A stretch of 64,000 nucleotides of DNA from JBDZVM01 sp040255675. GTDB lineage: Bacteria > Actinomycetota > Actinomycetes > Acidothermales > Acidothermaceae. Below the pieces are notes generated by a model. The model was not told the origin of the DNA. It ran no database searches and was given only the letters and a program-made list of their open reading frames with translations. Where the stretch lies: contig JBDZVM010000017.1 in NCBI GenBank assembly GCA_040255675.1, forward strand, positions 20,572-84,571, written 5' to 3'. Shown here piece after piece: positions 26,051-35,077 of this stretch (positions are counted from its first letter, which is position 1; each line of letters starts with the position of its first letter). Made by a program: the position numbers and the translations under genes.

Positions 26051-26335
26051 CTAGCCGTCTTTTTGCAGGGTGGCCCAAAGGCCGTGCGCGTGCAGCCGTT
26101 GGACGTCGTTTTCCATCTGCTCGCGAGTACCCGACGAAACGGCGGCACGGCCTTCGACGTGCACTTGCATCATCAACTGGTGCGCCTTGCGTTTGGGATA
26201 ACCGAAGAGTTTCTGGAACACGTAGGTGACGTAATCCATCAGGTTCACGGGATCGTCCCACACGACGGTGACCCACGGCTGGTCTGGTCGAACGTCGGAT
26301 TCCGGCCGCTCGACCTCTGCGGGAGCGGTGCTCAT
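26051..26335 (-). CDS. clpS: ATP-dependent Clp protease adaptor ClpS
   Basis: Small adaptor that hands N-degron substrates to the Clp ATPase. The core WVTVVWDDPVNLMDYVTYVFQKLFGY and KAHQLMMQVHVEGRAAV is canonical, including the DDPVN loop and the substrate-pocket Met/His region. The preceding Pro/Glu-rich extension is flexible. Two starts are possible, ATG at 26335 and a codon at 26359; I prefer the first (AAGG upstream). Divergent from pncB with 70 bases between, as in mycobacteria. Confidence 0.95.
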   Translation of the reverse strand: MSTAPAEVERPESDVRPDQPWVTVVWDDPVNLMDYVTYVFQKLFGYPKRKAHQLMMQVHVEGRAAVSSGTREQMENDVQRLHAHGLWATLQKDG

Positions 26336-26405
26336 GCCTTCATCGTAAGGCTCGAGCACCGCGGTGTTCGAGCGGCGCCGTGTTCGGACGCCGTAGTGTT
26401 CGAGG

Positions 26406-27740
26406 GTGGCGAACGCGCCGTCGACGGCACTTTTGACAGACCACTACGAGCTCACCATGCTCGAGGCGGCGCTGCGCAGCGCTGCCGCCGATCGTCGCTG
26501 CGTTTTCGAGGTTTTCGCCAGACGGCTGCCAGGCGGGCGCCGATTCGGCGTCGTGGCGGGCACGGGGCGATTCCTCGACGCGCTCGAACAGTTCCGCTTC
26601 GGTGACTCGCAGCTTCGGTGGCTTGCTGACCACAGTATTGTCAATCGCCAGACGATCGAATGGCTGCAACAGTATCGGTTCAGCGGCGACATCGACGGCT
26701 ACGCCGAGGGCGAACCGTTCTTCCCCGGCTCGCCTATCTTGACGGTCGAAGCGAGTTTCGGCGAAGCCGTGCTGCTTGAAACGCTGGCTTTGTCGATCTT
26801 GAACCACGACTGCGCTATCGCGGCCGCGGCCTCTCGCATGTCGATCGCCGCCGGGGATCGCCCGTGCCTTGAGATGGGCTCACGCCGCACCCACGAAGAA
26901 GCCGCGGTCGCCGCTGCCCGCGCGGCCTATCTTGTCGGGTTCGCCGGCACCAGCAACCTCGAAGCCGGGCGGCGCTACGGCATCCCGACGATCGGCACGA
27001 GCGCGCACGCGTTCACGTTGATTTATGACGACGAGCGTGCCGCGTTCGCGGCGCAACTCGACACGCTCGGACGCGGGACGACCCTGCTCGTCGATACATT
27101 CGACGTGGCTCGCGCGGTGCGCACCGCGGTCGAACTCGCCGGCCCCGAACTCGGGGCCGTGCGCATCGATTCCGGCGACCTGGTGAACCTAGCGTTCGCC
27201 GTCCGCGACCAACTTGACGCACTCGGCGCGCACAAGACCCGCATCGTCGTCACCAGCGACCTCGACGAGCACGCGATCGCGCGCCTGGCGGCCGCGCCGG
27301 TCGACAGCTACGGCGTCGGCACCTCGGTGGTCACCGGCAGCGGCTGGCCGACCGCCAGTCTGGTGTACAAGCTCGTCGCCAAAGCCACTGACGACAGTCC
27401 GGACGCCGCGTGGCGGGCGATCGTGAAGTCGAGCCCAGGCAAAATCGATCACGGCGGCCGGAAGAGGGCATTTCGCCGCCATTCGGACGACGGCCTGGCG
27501 ATCAGCGAAATCGTCTGCTCTGGTACCGACCCCGGCCAGCCGACGCCGTCCGACCTTTCGACGAACGACCGTCCGCTGCTGGTGCCGCTCGTGCGGGCCG
27601 GCGAAATCGTCGGGCGAGAGCCACTCGACGCCGCTCGGGCGCGGCACGCGACCGCGCGGGCTGCGCTGCCCGCCGAGGCGTGCCGGCTCCAGCCTGGGGA
27701 GCCCGCGCTCGAGACCGTTTTCGTTTCCACGGCGCGGTAG
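26406..27740 (+). CDS. pncB: Nicotinate phosphoribosyltransferase
   Basis: NAD salvage enzyme (444 residues) that joins nicotinate and PRPP with ATP. Evidence: LLTDHYELTMLEAAL at the N-terminus, FSGDIDGYAEGEPFFPGSPILTVEASF, the catalytic-His region (GTSAHAFTLIYDDERAAF, with H in TSAHAF), and the phosphate-binding segment DSGDLVNLA. VGTSVVTGSGWPTASLVYKLV follows. The start is GTG. Divergent from clpS, matching the Rv1330c/Rv1331 arrangement. A large hairpin repeat follows the stop. Confidence 0.95.
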   Translation: MANAPSTALLTDHYELTMLEAALRSAAADRRCVFEVFARRLPGGRRFGVVAGTGRFLDALEQFRFGDSQLRWLADHSIVNRQTIEWLQQYRFSGDIDGYAEGEPFFPGSPILTVEASFGEAVLLETLALSILNHDCAIAAAASRMSIAAGDRPCLEMGSRRTHEEAAVAAARAAYLVGFAGTSNLEAGRRYGIPTIGTSAHAFTLIYDDERAAFAAQLDTLGRGTTLLVDTFDVARAVRTAVELAGPELGAVRIDSGDLVNLAFAVRDQLDALGAHKTRIVVTSDLDEHAIARLAAAPVDSYGVGTSVVTGSGWPTASLVYKLVAKATDDSPDAAWRAIVKSSPGKIDHGGRKRAFRRHSDDGLAISEIVCSGTDPGQPTPSDLSTNDRPLLVPLVRAGEIVGREPLDAARARHATARAALPAEACRLQPGEPALETVFVSTAR

Positions 27741-27756
27741 GCCTCTCGCCGAGCCG

Positions 27757-27828
27757 CGACGAACGGCGTGACCGCACGATGAATGGCACGGAAACCGTTC
27801 ATGGCGGGGTAGGGCCGTTCATGGCTCG
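27757..27828. repeat. Nested inverted repeat, copy 1
   Basis: An outer GAACGGC/GCCGTTC pair and an inner ATGAATGG/CCGTTCAT pair form a nested hairpin just after pncB. The same design and word set (AACGGCGT, ACGAATGG, CCGTTC, CCGTTCAT) recurs at 37478-37550. It may be a dispersed intergenic repeat that also acts as a terminator. The whole gap from 27741 to 28079 holds no gene that I can support. Confidence 0.55.
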
Positions 27829-28079
27829 AACGTGGGAGCGACACGCGGGCGATTTCCCCCATCGAAACCGAGCCGGTAGCGTACGGCAGCCGGCACACGA
27901 CGCGCTGGCTCATGCACTCGACGCCGGGCGCTTGTTGTCAGATCATCGGGGTAGTTGATAGGACCGGGTGCGGGGTATGCCCGAAACGTTCGTCGCGCCG
28001 CACGGAAGGGGTGGGTGAGGTCGATGGGAACGCTCAGCGACCGCACCAACCGGAAGGCGCAATCGGTGAGGTCGATTGC

Positions 28080-29006
28080 ATGACACCGACCGATCAGGCC
28101 GCGGCGTTGTCCCGCGGTGATGAGTCGTCCGATGACCCGTCACCCACCGATGATCAAGGGTTGCCTGCCCTCGACATCGTGCTCGCCAAGTCCGCGCACG
28201 AAAACTTTCCGGTAGGCCCGGGCTTCCTGCCCAGACAACTGCGCGCCGACCTCATGGCGATCTACGGCTATGCGCGGTTCGTCGACGACATCGGCGACGA
28301 GACCGACGCGTCCGCGTCCGAACGGCTGCGCATGCTCGATCTCGTCGACGACGACGTCACCCGCTTGTTCACCGGGCATGAGCCGCACCTGGCACCGGTT
28401 CGTGCGCTCGCGGCTTCCGTCGCGGCGGACCGCATGCCGGAGCAACCGCTCCGACGTCTGGTCGAGGCGAACCGCCTCGACCAGCGAGCAAGCAGCTACG
28501 AGACCTTCGAAGATCTGAGGCACTACTGCACGCTGTCAGCCGATCCGGTCGGTCGGCTGGTGCTTGCCGCGATGGGCGCGGCTACCCCGGAGCGCATTGA
28601 GCTGTCGGATCGCGTCTGCACCGGATTGCAGCTCGTCGAACACTGGCAAGACGTCGCCGAAGATTACGCTCGTGGCCGCGTCTACCTGCCGCGGGCGGAT
28701 TTGCGCCAGTTCGGCGTCGCCGATTCAGACCTCGCGGCCGCGCACGCGAGTCAGGCGTTGAAGTCGCTCCTCGTCTTCGAAGTCGGCCGCGCGGCGGAAT
28801 TTCTCGACGCCGGTGTGTCACTCACCGCTTCGCTGCGAGGCCGCGGCAAGCTCGCCGTCGCCGGCTTCGTGGCGGGCGGCCGTGCCGCGCTGCACGCGAT
28901 TAAGGCGGTCGACTTCGACGTCTTGCCCGGCGCGCCCAAACCGACCAAGAAACGGCTGGTCCGCGAAGCGATCGGCGTCCTTTTCTCGAGGCGGGGCCAA
29001 CGATGA
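28080..29006 (+). CDS. hpnC: Squalene synthase-like HpnC (hydroxysqualene synthase)
   Basis: Acts with HpnD and HpnE to make squalene from two farnesyl diphosphates: HpnC converts presqualene diphosphate to hydroxysqualene. Asp-rich motif 1 is YGYARFVDDIGDETD and motif 2 is EHWQDVAEDYARGRVYLP. HENFPVGPGFLP near the N-terminus is typical of HpnC. The ATG at 28080 follows GGTGAGG; the longer frame upstream is Arg/Gly-rich non-coding sequence. First gene of the hopanoid operon; its stop overlaps the hpnD start as ATGA. Confidence 0.94.
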   Translation: MTPTDQAAALSRGDESSDDPSPTDDQGLPALDIVLAKSAHENFPVGPGFLPRQLRADLMAIYGYARFVDDIGDETDASASERLRMLDLVDDDVTRLFTGHEPHLAPVRALAASVAADRMPEQPLRRLVEANRLDQRASSYETFEDLRHYCTLSADPVGRLVLAAMGAATPERIELSDRVCTGLQLVEHWQDVAEDYARGRVYLPRADLRQFGVADSDLAAAHASQALKSLLVFEVGRAAEFLDAGVSLTASLRGRGKLAVAGFVAGGRAALHAIKAVDFDVLPGAPKPTKKRLVREAIGVLFSRRGQR

Positions 29007-29884
29007 CCACAGCCGCGACGAACACCACCGACGTCGCCGCCGCCTACGCGCGATGCGAGCACATCATGGTGTCGGCAGCCAAAAACTTTTCCTACGGCAT
29101 AAGGCTTTTGGCACCCGAGAAGCGCGGCGCGCTGGCCGCTGTGTACGCACTCGCCCGGCGCATCGACGACATCGGCGACGGCGATCTGCCGGCCGGCGAA
29201 AAGCTGCGACTCCTCGATGAAGCCCGACGCGATATCAAGGCGATCGGCGGCCCGACGTCCGACCCGGTTTTGATAGCACTCGCTGACGCGGCAAGCAGGC
29301 TGCCCATTCCGGTGCCCGCTTTTCTCGAACTCGTCGAAGGTTGCGAACTCGACGTGCGTGGCACGCGTTACCAGACTTTCCCTGAACTGCTGCACTATTG
29401 CCGATGCGTCGCCGGTTCGATCGGTCGCCTGTCGACAGGCGTGTTCGAAGCGCCCGATCCGGTAGTGGCCGAGCCGCTGGCCGACGCGCTCGGCGTCGCG
29501 CTGCAGCTGACTAACATCTTGCGCGACATCCGTGAAGACCTCAGCAACGGCAGGATCTACCTGCCGCAAGAAGAACTCGACGCGGCAGGTATCGAATTGC
29601 GCCTCGACGAGAATGGCAACGTCGCCGACGAAACCGGCCGGCTGGCCGAATTCGTTCGCGAACAAGCCGCCCGTGCCGAAACGTGGTACGCCCAGGGCCT
29701 GCGACTGCTGCCCATGCTCGACCGCCGAAGCGGCGCGTCCTGCTCGGCTATGGCGGGCATCTACCACCGCCTGCTCGCCCGAATCGAACGCGAGCCCGAG
29801 GCCGTGCTCAGCCGCCGAATTTCGTTGCCCGTATGGCAAAAAGGGCTGCTCGCCGCCCGTTGTTTGATCGGCGGACGACGATGA
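29003..29884 (+). CDS. hpnD: Presqualene diphosphate synthase HpnD
   Basis: Condenses two farnesyl diphosphates to presqualene diphosphate. It has the trans-isoprenyl synthase motifs YALARRIDDIGDGD and LTNILRDIREDLSNGRIYLP, plus KNFSYGIRLLAPEKRGA at the N-terminus. The 293-residue length fits. It is coupled at both ends by four-base ATGA overlaps with hpnC and hpnE. Confidence 0.95.
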   Translation: MTTAATNTTDVAAAYARCEHIMVSAAKNFSYGIRLLAPEKRGALAAVYALARRIDDIGDGDLPAGEKLRLLDEARRDIKAIGGPTSDPVLIALADAASRLPIPVPAFLELVEGCELDVRGTRYQTFPELLHYCRCVAGSIGRLSTGVFEAPDPVVAEPLADALGVALQLTNILRDIREDLSNGRIYLPQEELDAAGIELRLDENGNVADETGRLAEFVREQAARAETWYAQGLRLLPMLDRRSGASCSAMAGIYHRLLARIEREPEAVLSRRISLPVWQKGLLAARCLIGGRR

Positions 29885-31392
29885 GCGGCGCGCGCCTCGA
29901 GCTCGTCGTCGTGGGTGGAGGCCTCGCCGGTCTAGCTGCCGCCATCACCGCGGCTGACGCCGGAGCCCGGGTCGCGCTGCTCGAATCCCGGCCGCGATTG
30001 GGCGGCGCCACGCACTCTTTTTCACGCGGCTTCGAAGACGGCGAACTCGTAGTCGACAACGGCCAGCACGTATTCTTGCGCTGCTGTACCGAATATCGCC
30101 GATTCCTGCGAAGGCTCGGCGTCGAAAACGACACCTACCTGCAACCCAAGCTCGATCTGCCGGTCATCGACCCCGCAACCGGGAAACGAGCGAGCCTCGC
30201 GCGCAATTCGCTGCCGGCGCCCTTGCAACTCGGCAACGCGTTACTGCGCTATCGCCTGCTTTCGCCGGCCGACCGGCTGCGCGCGATACGAGGGGCGCTG
30301 GCACTGCGCCGCGTCGACCGCGCGGCGGCGTCGTCCGACCAACAAACACTTGGCGACTGGCTGCGCGCGCACGGACAAAACACAAACACGATCGACCGGC
30401 TCTTCGACGTTTTCACCGTGGCCACGCTCAACGCGCGCGCCGACCAAGCATCGCTTCGGCTCGGGGCGATGGTTTTTCAGGACGGCCTATTACGCGACAA
30501 AAGTGCTTGTGACATCGGCTATTCGCGGGTTCCGCTCGGCACCTTGCACGGCGACGCCGCGCGCGCGGCACTCGACGCCGCGGGGGCCGACGTCCGCCTG
30601 CAAACGCGGGTGCGCGCCATCGAGGGAGGCGACCGCTGGCTGGTGCGCACCGACGGCGAAACGCTCCAAGCCGACGCCGTCGTGCTGGCGACCCCGCACG
30701 ACATCACGGCCCGGCTGCTGCCGGACGGCGCGGTCGCCGACCTGCCACACCAGCTCGAGACGTCGCCGATCCTGAACGTGCACGTTGTCTACGACCGCGT
30801 GGTGATGACCGAGCCGTTCGTTGCCGCGGTCGACTCCCCCGCGCAATTCGTGTTCGACCGCACGCGGGCGTCAGGTTTGCGAACAGGGCAGTACGTCGCG
30901 GTGTCGGTGTCGGCGGCGCGAGACTACATCGACCAGCCGGTCGCGGCGTTGCGCGAGGTATTCATGCCGGAGCTGGCGCGGATACTGCCCGAATCGAAAA
31001 ACGCGGTTGTTCGCGACTTCTTCGTCACTCGCGAACGTACCGCCACATTCCTACCCGCTCCGGGCACCGCGCGCTTCCGACTGCCGGCGAAAACGCTGCG
31101 ACCTGGGCTTGTCTTGGCAGGCGCCTGGACCGACACCGGCTGGCCCGCCACCATGGAAGGCGCGGTGCGCAGCGGCGTCGCGGCCGCCGAAGCACTCGTC
31201 GCGGGCCCGCGCGCCAAACACCGAACCGCCCAACGCCAAACCGCGGTGTCGGCGACCGATGATGGAATGCGGTCGCCCCGAACGCGGTTGACCCGGCACG
31301 ATAAGAGCCACAACCGCATGACAGACGAGCTGGCGCACACCGAAACTGCCACCGACACGGCAGCCGACACCGCCGAGGAGGCGCTTGCATGA
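29881..31392 (+). CDS. hpnE: Hydroxysqualene dehydroxylase HpnE
   Basis: FAD-dependent amine-oxidase-fold enzyme that reduces hydroxysqualene to squalene. The dinucleotide motif VVGGGLAGLAAAI lies at residues 10-22, with ESRPRLGGATHSF after it; VVDNGQHVFLRCC and the C-terminal LVLAGAWTDTGWPATMEGAVRSG are typical. The true start is the ATG at 29881, not the longer upstream frame. After the catalytic body comes a Thr/Ala-rich tail of about 60 residues, unusually long. Overlaps the next gene by four bases. Confidence 0.94.
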   Translation: MSGARLELVVVGGGLAGLAAAITAADAGARVALLESRPRLGGATHSFSRGFEDGELVVDNGQHVFLRCCTEYRRFLRRLGVENDTYLQPKLDLPVIDPATGKRASLARNSLPAPLQLGNALLRYRLLSPADRLRAIRGALALRRVDRAAASSDQQTLGDWLRAHGQNTNTIDRLFDVFTVATLNARADQASLRLGAMVFQDGLLRDKSACDIGYSRVPLGTLHGDAARAALDAAGADVRLQTRVRAIEGGDRWLVRTDGETLQADAVVLATPHDITARLLPDGAVADLPHQLETSPILNVHVVYDRVVMTEPFVAAVDSPAQFVFDRTRASGLRTGQYVAVSVSAARDYIDQPVAALREVFMPELARILPESKNAVVRDFFVTRERTATFLPAPGTARFRLPAKTLRPGLVLAGAWTDTGWPATMEGAVRSGVAAAEALVAGPRAKHRTAQRQTAVSATDDGMRSPRTRLTRHDKSHNRMTDELAHTETATDTAADTAEEALA

Positions 31393-32495
31393 GTCCCACC
31401 GCAGGTACCGCGCAGACCGCACGCGCCGGCGACGGTCGCACGCCGCCGAATGCGCACGCGGCCGGGCACGAAGCACCCGCGGTGCTGGCCGAGGTGCGCG
31501 ACCTCGTCGACCCGCCCATGCGCGCCATCGTCGATCGGCTCGCGCCGGCCGTTCGCCAGGTGGCCAGCTACCACTTCGGCTGGGTCGACGCCGACGGCAC
31601 GCCGCTCGCGGGAGGCAGCGGCAAGGCGGTGCGCCCTGCCCTCGCTGTGTTGTCTGCCGAAGCCGCTGGCGCGAAAGCCGACGTCGGCATCCCGGGCGCG
31701 CTCGCGGTCGAACTCGTGCACAACTTCTCGCTCCTCCACGACGACGTGATGGACGGCGACGAAGAGCGCAGGCACCGCCCCACCGCGTGGACCGTTTTCG
31801 GTCGCTCGGCGGCGATTCTGGCCGGCGACGCGCTACTCGCGCTCGCTTTCGAGGCGTTGTTCGACGGCGACGGCATACCGGCAGACCGGTCGCGCGACGC
31901 CCAAGCTTCAGTCGCGGCCGCGACACAGTCACTCATCGTCGGCCAGGTCAACGACCTCGACTTCGAGGGGCGCCTCGACGTCGGCGTCGACGAATGCGTC
32001 GAGATGGCAGCCGGAAAGACCGCCGCGTTGATGGCTTGCGCGTCCTCGATCGGCGCGCGGCTTGCCGGCGCGCCGATCGACGTCGTCCGCGCGCTCGACA
32101 CCTTCGGCCACGAACTCGGGCTCGCGTTTCAACTCGTCGACGACCTGCTCGGCATCTGGGGTTCGACGCAAACCACCGGCAAGCCGGTCGGCGCCGACCT
32201 GCGTGCGCGCAAGAAGAGCCTGCCGGTGGTCGCGGCGATGGCGTCCGGCACGGCGGCCGGCGACGAGCTTCGCCGCGTATACGCGTCAGGTTCACTCGAT
32301 GCCGAGGCCGACGACGACATCGTCTCGCGTGCCGCTGCCCTGGTCGACGAAGCCGGCGGGCGCGCGTGGGCGAGCGACGAAGCGGCTCGCCGCCTCGACC
32401 TGGCCGAACGGGTGCTCGGTTCGGTCGATCTTGACGCCGGTAAGCGCGACGATCTGCTGCAGGTCGCCCGCTACGTCACCGCGAGAGATCGCTGA
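31389..32495 (+). CDS. Polyprenyl diphosphate synthase in the hopanoid operon
   Basis: Trans-prenyltransferase of 368 residues, most likely supplying farnesyl diphosphate for squalene formation. The first Asp-rich motif is LLHDDVMDGDEERR, a DDxxD. The second is FQLVDDLLGIWG, in which the last Asp of DDxxD is Gly, common in actinobacterial family members. GGSGKAVRPALAVL binds the diphosphate. The first 35 residues are polar and not conserved. Chain length (C15 against C20 or more) cannot be read with confidence. One base separates its stop from the shc start. Confidence 0.92.
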   Translation: MSPTAGTAQTARAGDGRTPPNAHAAGHEAPAVLAEVRDLVDPPMRAIVDRLAPAVRQVASYHFGWVDADGTPLAGGSGKAVRPALAVLSAEAAGAKADVGIPGALAVELVHNFSLLHDDVMDGDEERRHRPTAWTVFGRSAAILAGDALLALAFEALFDGDGIPADRSRDAQASVAAATQSLIVGQVNDLDFEGRLDVGVDECVEMAAGKTAALMACASSIGARLAGAPIDVVRALDTFGHELGLAFQLVDDLLGIWGSTQTTGKPVGADLRARKKSLPVVAAMASGTAAGDELRRVYASGSLDAEADDDIVSRAAALVDEAGGRAWASDEAARRLDLAERVLGSVDLDAGKRDDLLQVARYVTARDR

Positions 32496-32496
32496 C

Positions 32497-34428
32497 GTGT
32501 CGGCATCGGCCCCCGCTCACGAGGCGCGCGCCGCGCTCGAGAAGGCGCGCGACCACCTGCTCGGCCTGCAAGAGAACGCCGGTTGGTGGAAGGGCGAACT
32601 CGAAACCAACGTCACGATCGAAGCTGAAGACCTGCTGCTGCGCCAGTTCCTCGGCGTCCGCACCGCGGAGCAGACCGAAGAAACCGCCCGCTGGATCCGG
32701 GCGCAGCAACGCGCCGACGGCACCTGGGCGACCTTCTACGCCGGCCCGCCCGATCTTTCGACCACGGTCGAGGCTTACGTCGCGCTGAAACTCGCCGGCG
32801 ACGACCCTTCGTCGCCGCACATGGTCAAAGCGGTCGAATACGTGCGGGCTTCCGGCGGCGTCGAGCGGTCGCGGGTGTTCACCAGGCTCTGGCTGGCTTT
32901 GTTCGGACTTTGGTCGTGGGACGACCTGCCCACGATGCCACCCGAAATGATTTTCCTTCCGTCGTGGTTCCCGCTCAACATCTACGACTGGGCATGCTGG
33001 GCGCGCCAGACCGTCGTCCCGCTGACGATCGTGGGCACGATCAAACCGAGTCGGCCGATCGGCTTCGACATCGACGAACTGCGCACCGGCGAACCGCCGA
33101 AACCGCTCGAGCCGGCGTGGAGCGTCGCGGGCGCGTTCCAACGGCTCGACCGCGTGCTCCACGCGTACTCCCGCTTCGCCAAGCGGGGGCCCGCGCGACT
33201 GCTCCGCAGCCTCGCCATGCGACGCGGCGCCGAATGGATCATCGCCCGCCAAGAGGCCGACGGTTCGTGGGGCGGTATCCAGCCGCCCTGGGTGTATTCG
33301 ATCATGGCGTTGCATCTGCTGGGGTATTCCCTCGACCATCCGGTCGTGCGCAAGGGCATCGAGGGCCTCGACGGCTTCACGGTTCGTGAGCGGCAACTCA
33401 TCGAGCCGGGCGACGTCGAACCGGTGTGGGTACGCCGGCTCGAGGCATGCCAGTCGCCGGTCTGGGACACCGCCCTCGCCGTGATCGCGCTCGCCGACGC
33501 CGGGTTGCCGGCCGACGACCCCCGGCTGGTCAAGGCCGCGCAATGGCTGGTCGGCGAAGAGATCACCATCACAGGCGACTGGTCCGTGCGGCGTCCCGGG
33601 CTCGCGCCAGGAGGGTGGGCGTTCGAGTTCGCCAACGACGGCTACCCCGACACCGACGACACCGGCGAGGTCGTGCTGGCGCTGCTTCGGGCCCGCGTGC
33701 CCGACCAAGCCGCGCTCGACGCGGCCGTTCGCCGCGGCGTCGACTGGACCATCGGCATGCAAAGCAAAGACGGCGGGTGGGGGGCCTTCGACGCCGACAA
33801 CACCCGCGAACTGATCCTCAAGCTGCCGTTTTGCGACTTCGGCGCCGTCATCGACCCGCCGTCCGCCGACGTCACCGCTCACATCGTCGAGATGTTCGGA
33901 AAGCTCGACATGGCCGACGATCCATCCTGCCGGCGCGGCATCGCGTGGCTGCTCCGCCACCAAGAAAGCGACGGGTCTTGGTTCGGGCGCTGGGGCGCTA
34001 ACCACGTCTACGGCACCGGCGCCGTGGTGCCCGCGCTCGTCGCGGCCGGTGTTTCGCCGTCCGCCCCAGCTATTCGACGCGCGGTGCGGTGGCTTGAAGG
34101 GCACCAAAACGACGACGGCGGTTGGGGCGAAGACTTGCGCTCCTACACCGACCCGGGCGCCTGGGTCGCGCGCGGAGTCTCGACCGCGTCGCAAACCGCG
34201 TGGGCGTTGCTCGCGTTACTCGCCGCGGGCGAGGATTCCGGCACGGTACGGCGCGGCATCGACTTCTTGGTGAAAACGCAACGCCCCGACGGCACCTGGG
34301 ACGAACCGTATTACACCGGCACCGGGTTTCCCGGCGACTTCTACATCAACTACCACCTGTACCGGCTGGTGTTTCCGCTCAGCGCTCTCGGCCGGTACGT
34401 TTTCGCGCGTTCGGACGCCGACCGGTGA
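32497..34428 (+). CDS. shc: Squalene-hopene cyclase
   Basis: Monotopic membrane enzyme (643 residues) that cyclises squalene to hopene and hopanol. The catalytic acid motif DxDD is D385-T-D-D388 in NDGYPDTDDTGEVVLALL. Several QW repeats are visible, for example GSWGGIQPPW, GGWGAFDADN, GSWFGRWGANHVYG, GGWGEDL and GTWDEPYYTGTGFPGDFYINYHLY. Start GTG at 32497, one base after the previous stop; the longer frame overlaps the synthase gene and is rejected. Its stop overlaps the hpnG start as GTGA. Confidence 0.96.
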   Translation: MSASAPAHEARAALEKARDHLLGLQENAGWWKGELETNVTIEAEDLLLRQFLGVRTAEQTEETARWIRAQQRADGTWATFYAGPPDLSTTVEAYVALKLAGDDPSSPHMVKAVEYVRASGGVERSRVFTRLWLALFGLWSWDDLPTMPPEMIFLPSWFPLNIYDWACWARQTVVPLTIVGTIKPSRPIGFDIDELRTGEPPKPLEPAWSVAGAFQRLDRVLHAYSRFAKRGPARLLRSLAMRRGAEWIIARQEADGSWGGIQPPWVYSIMALHLLGYSLDHPVVRKGIEGLDGFTVRERQLIEPGDVEPVWVRRLEACQSPVWDTALAVIALADAGLPADDPRLVKAAQWLVGEEITITGDWSVRRPGLAPGGWAFEFANDGYPDTDDTGEVVLALLRARVPDQAALDAAVRRGVDWTIGMQSKDGGWGAFDADNTRELILKLPFCDFGAVIDPPSADVTAHIVEMFGKLDMADDPSCRRGIAWLLRHQESDGSWFGRWGANHVYGTGAVVPALVAAGVSPSAPAIRRAVRWLEGHQNDDGGWGEDLRSYTDPGAWVARGVSTASQTAWALLALLAAGEDSGTVRRGIDFLVKTQRPDGTWDEPYYTGTGFPGDFYINYHLYRLVFPLSALGRYVFARSDADR

Positions 34429-35072
34429 GCGTCGCCGTTTGCACCGCGCTAGGCATCGAAGCCCGGGCGATCCGCCGCGCCTGGCCGGGCGTCGCGGTGG
34501 TCGGTATGCGAGCGCGGCGACTCGACCGCGCGCCTTGGTTGACTGGAGCAGATTGGGTGCTTTTGCTCGGCTTCGGCGGCGGTCTGCACGCGCATCAGCG
34601 CACTGGCGACATCGTCGTGGCGAACGCCGTGCACGACGGTTCCTCGGTCGTCGACCTGCCGGCCGCACCAGCTGTCGCGGCCGCGTTGCGCCGCGCGGGC
34701 TTGCCGTCGTCCGAGGGAAGCCTGTTTTGCGCCGATCACATCGTGCGCGGCCGCGAACGCGCCGAGTTGTCGGCTCACGCGGTGGTCGACATGGAGTCGG
34801 GCCCGCTGGCCCGTTTGGTCGCGCGGCGACTCGTCGTCGTCCGGGTTCTCGTCGACACCCCGACCGTCGGGCTGGTGCGCGCGTCGCTCACCGCCGGACG
34901 CCGAGCACGGCGCCGGTTACGCGCCGTCGCGGCAACCCTCGCCACCGACGATTTCGAGCCGGACGGCGTGCGGGTAGGCGTCGGGCAGATCACGTCGGGT
35001 ACCGTCCAAAGGGCGGCCCCGCTAGAACCAGCGCCGCCGCAGGCTGCGCGAACGCATAGTAAGGAAGGCTGA
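34425..35072 (+). CDS. hpnG: Adenosylhopane nucleosidase HpnG
   Basis: Nucleoside-phosphorylase-fold enzyme that removes adenine from adenosylhopane in extended hopanoid synthesis. CTALGIEARAIRR at the N-terminus, LLLGFGGGLHAHQRTGDIVVANAV and AVVDMESGPLARLVARR (ME-S motif that grips the ribose) support this. The 215 residues fit. Start GTG, overlapping the shc stop. The C-terminal 25 residues are Pro/Ala-rich. It comes immediately before hpnH, the enzyme that makes its substrate. Confidence 0.9.
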   Translation: MSVAVCTALGIEARAIRRAWPGVAVVGMRARRLDRAPWLTGADWVLLLGFGGGLHAHQRTGDIVVANAVHDGSSVVDLPAAPAVAAALRRAGLPSSEGSLFCADHIVRGRERAELSAHAVVDMESGPLARLVARRLVVVRVLVDTPTVGLVRASLTAGRRARRRLRAVAATLATDDFEPDGVRVGVGQITSGTVQRAAPLEPAPPQAARTHSKEG

Positions 35073-35077
35073 ACGCC

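Noticed and set aside
27757..27828. CRISPR repeat or transposon end
   Set aside because: It is a nested hairpin with no target duplication, no transposase and no regular spacing.
32062..32496. Upstream extension of squalene-hopene cyclase
   Set aside because: It overlaps the prenyl synthase gene in another frame, is Arg/Ser-rich and is absent from the family.
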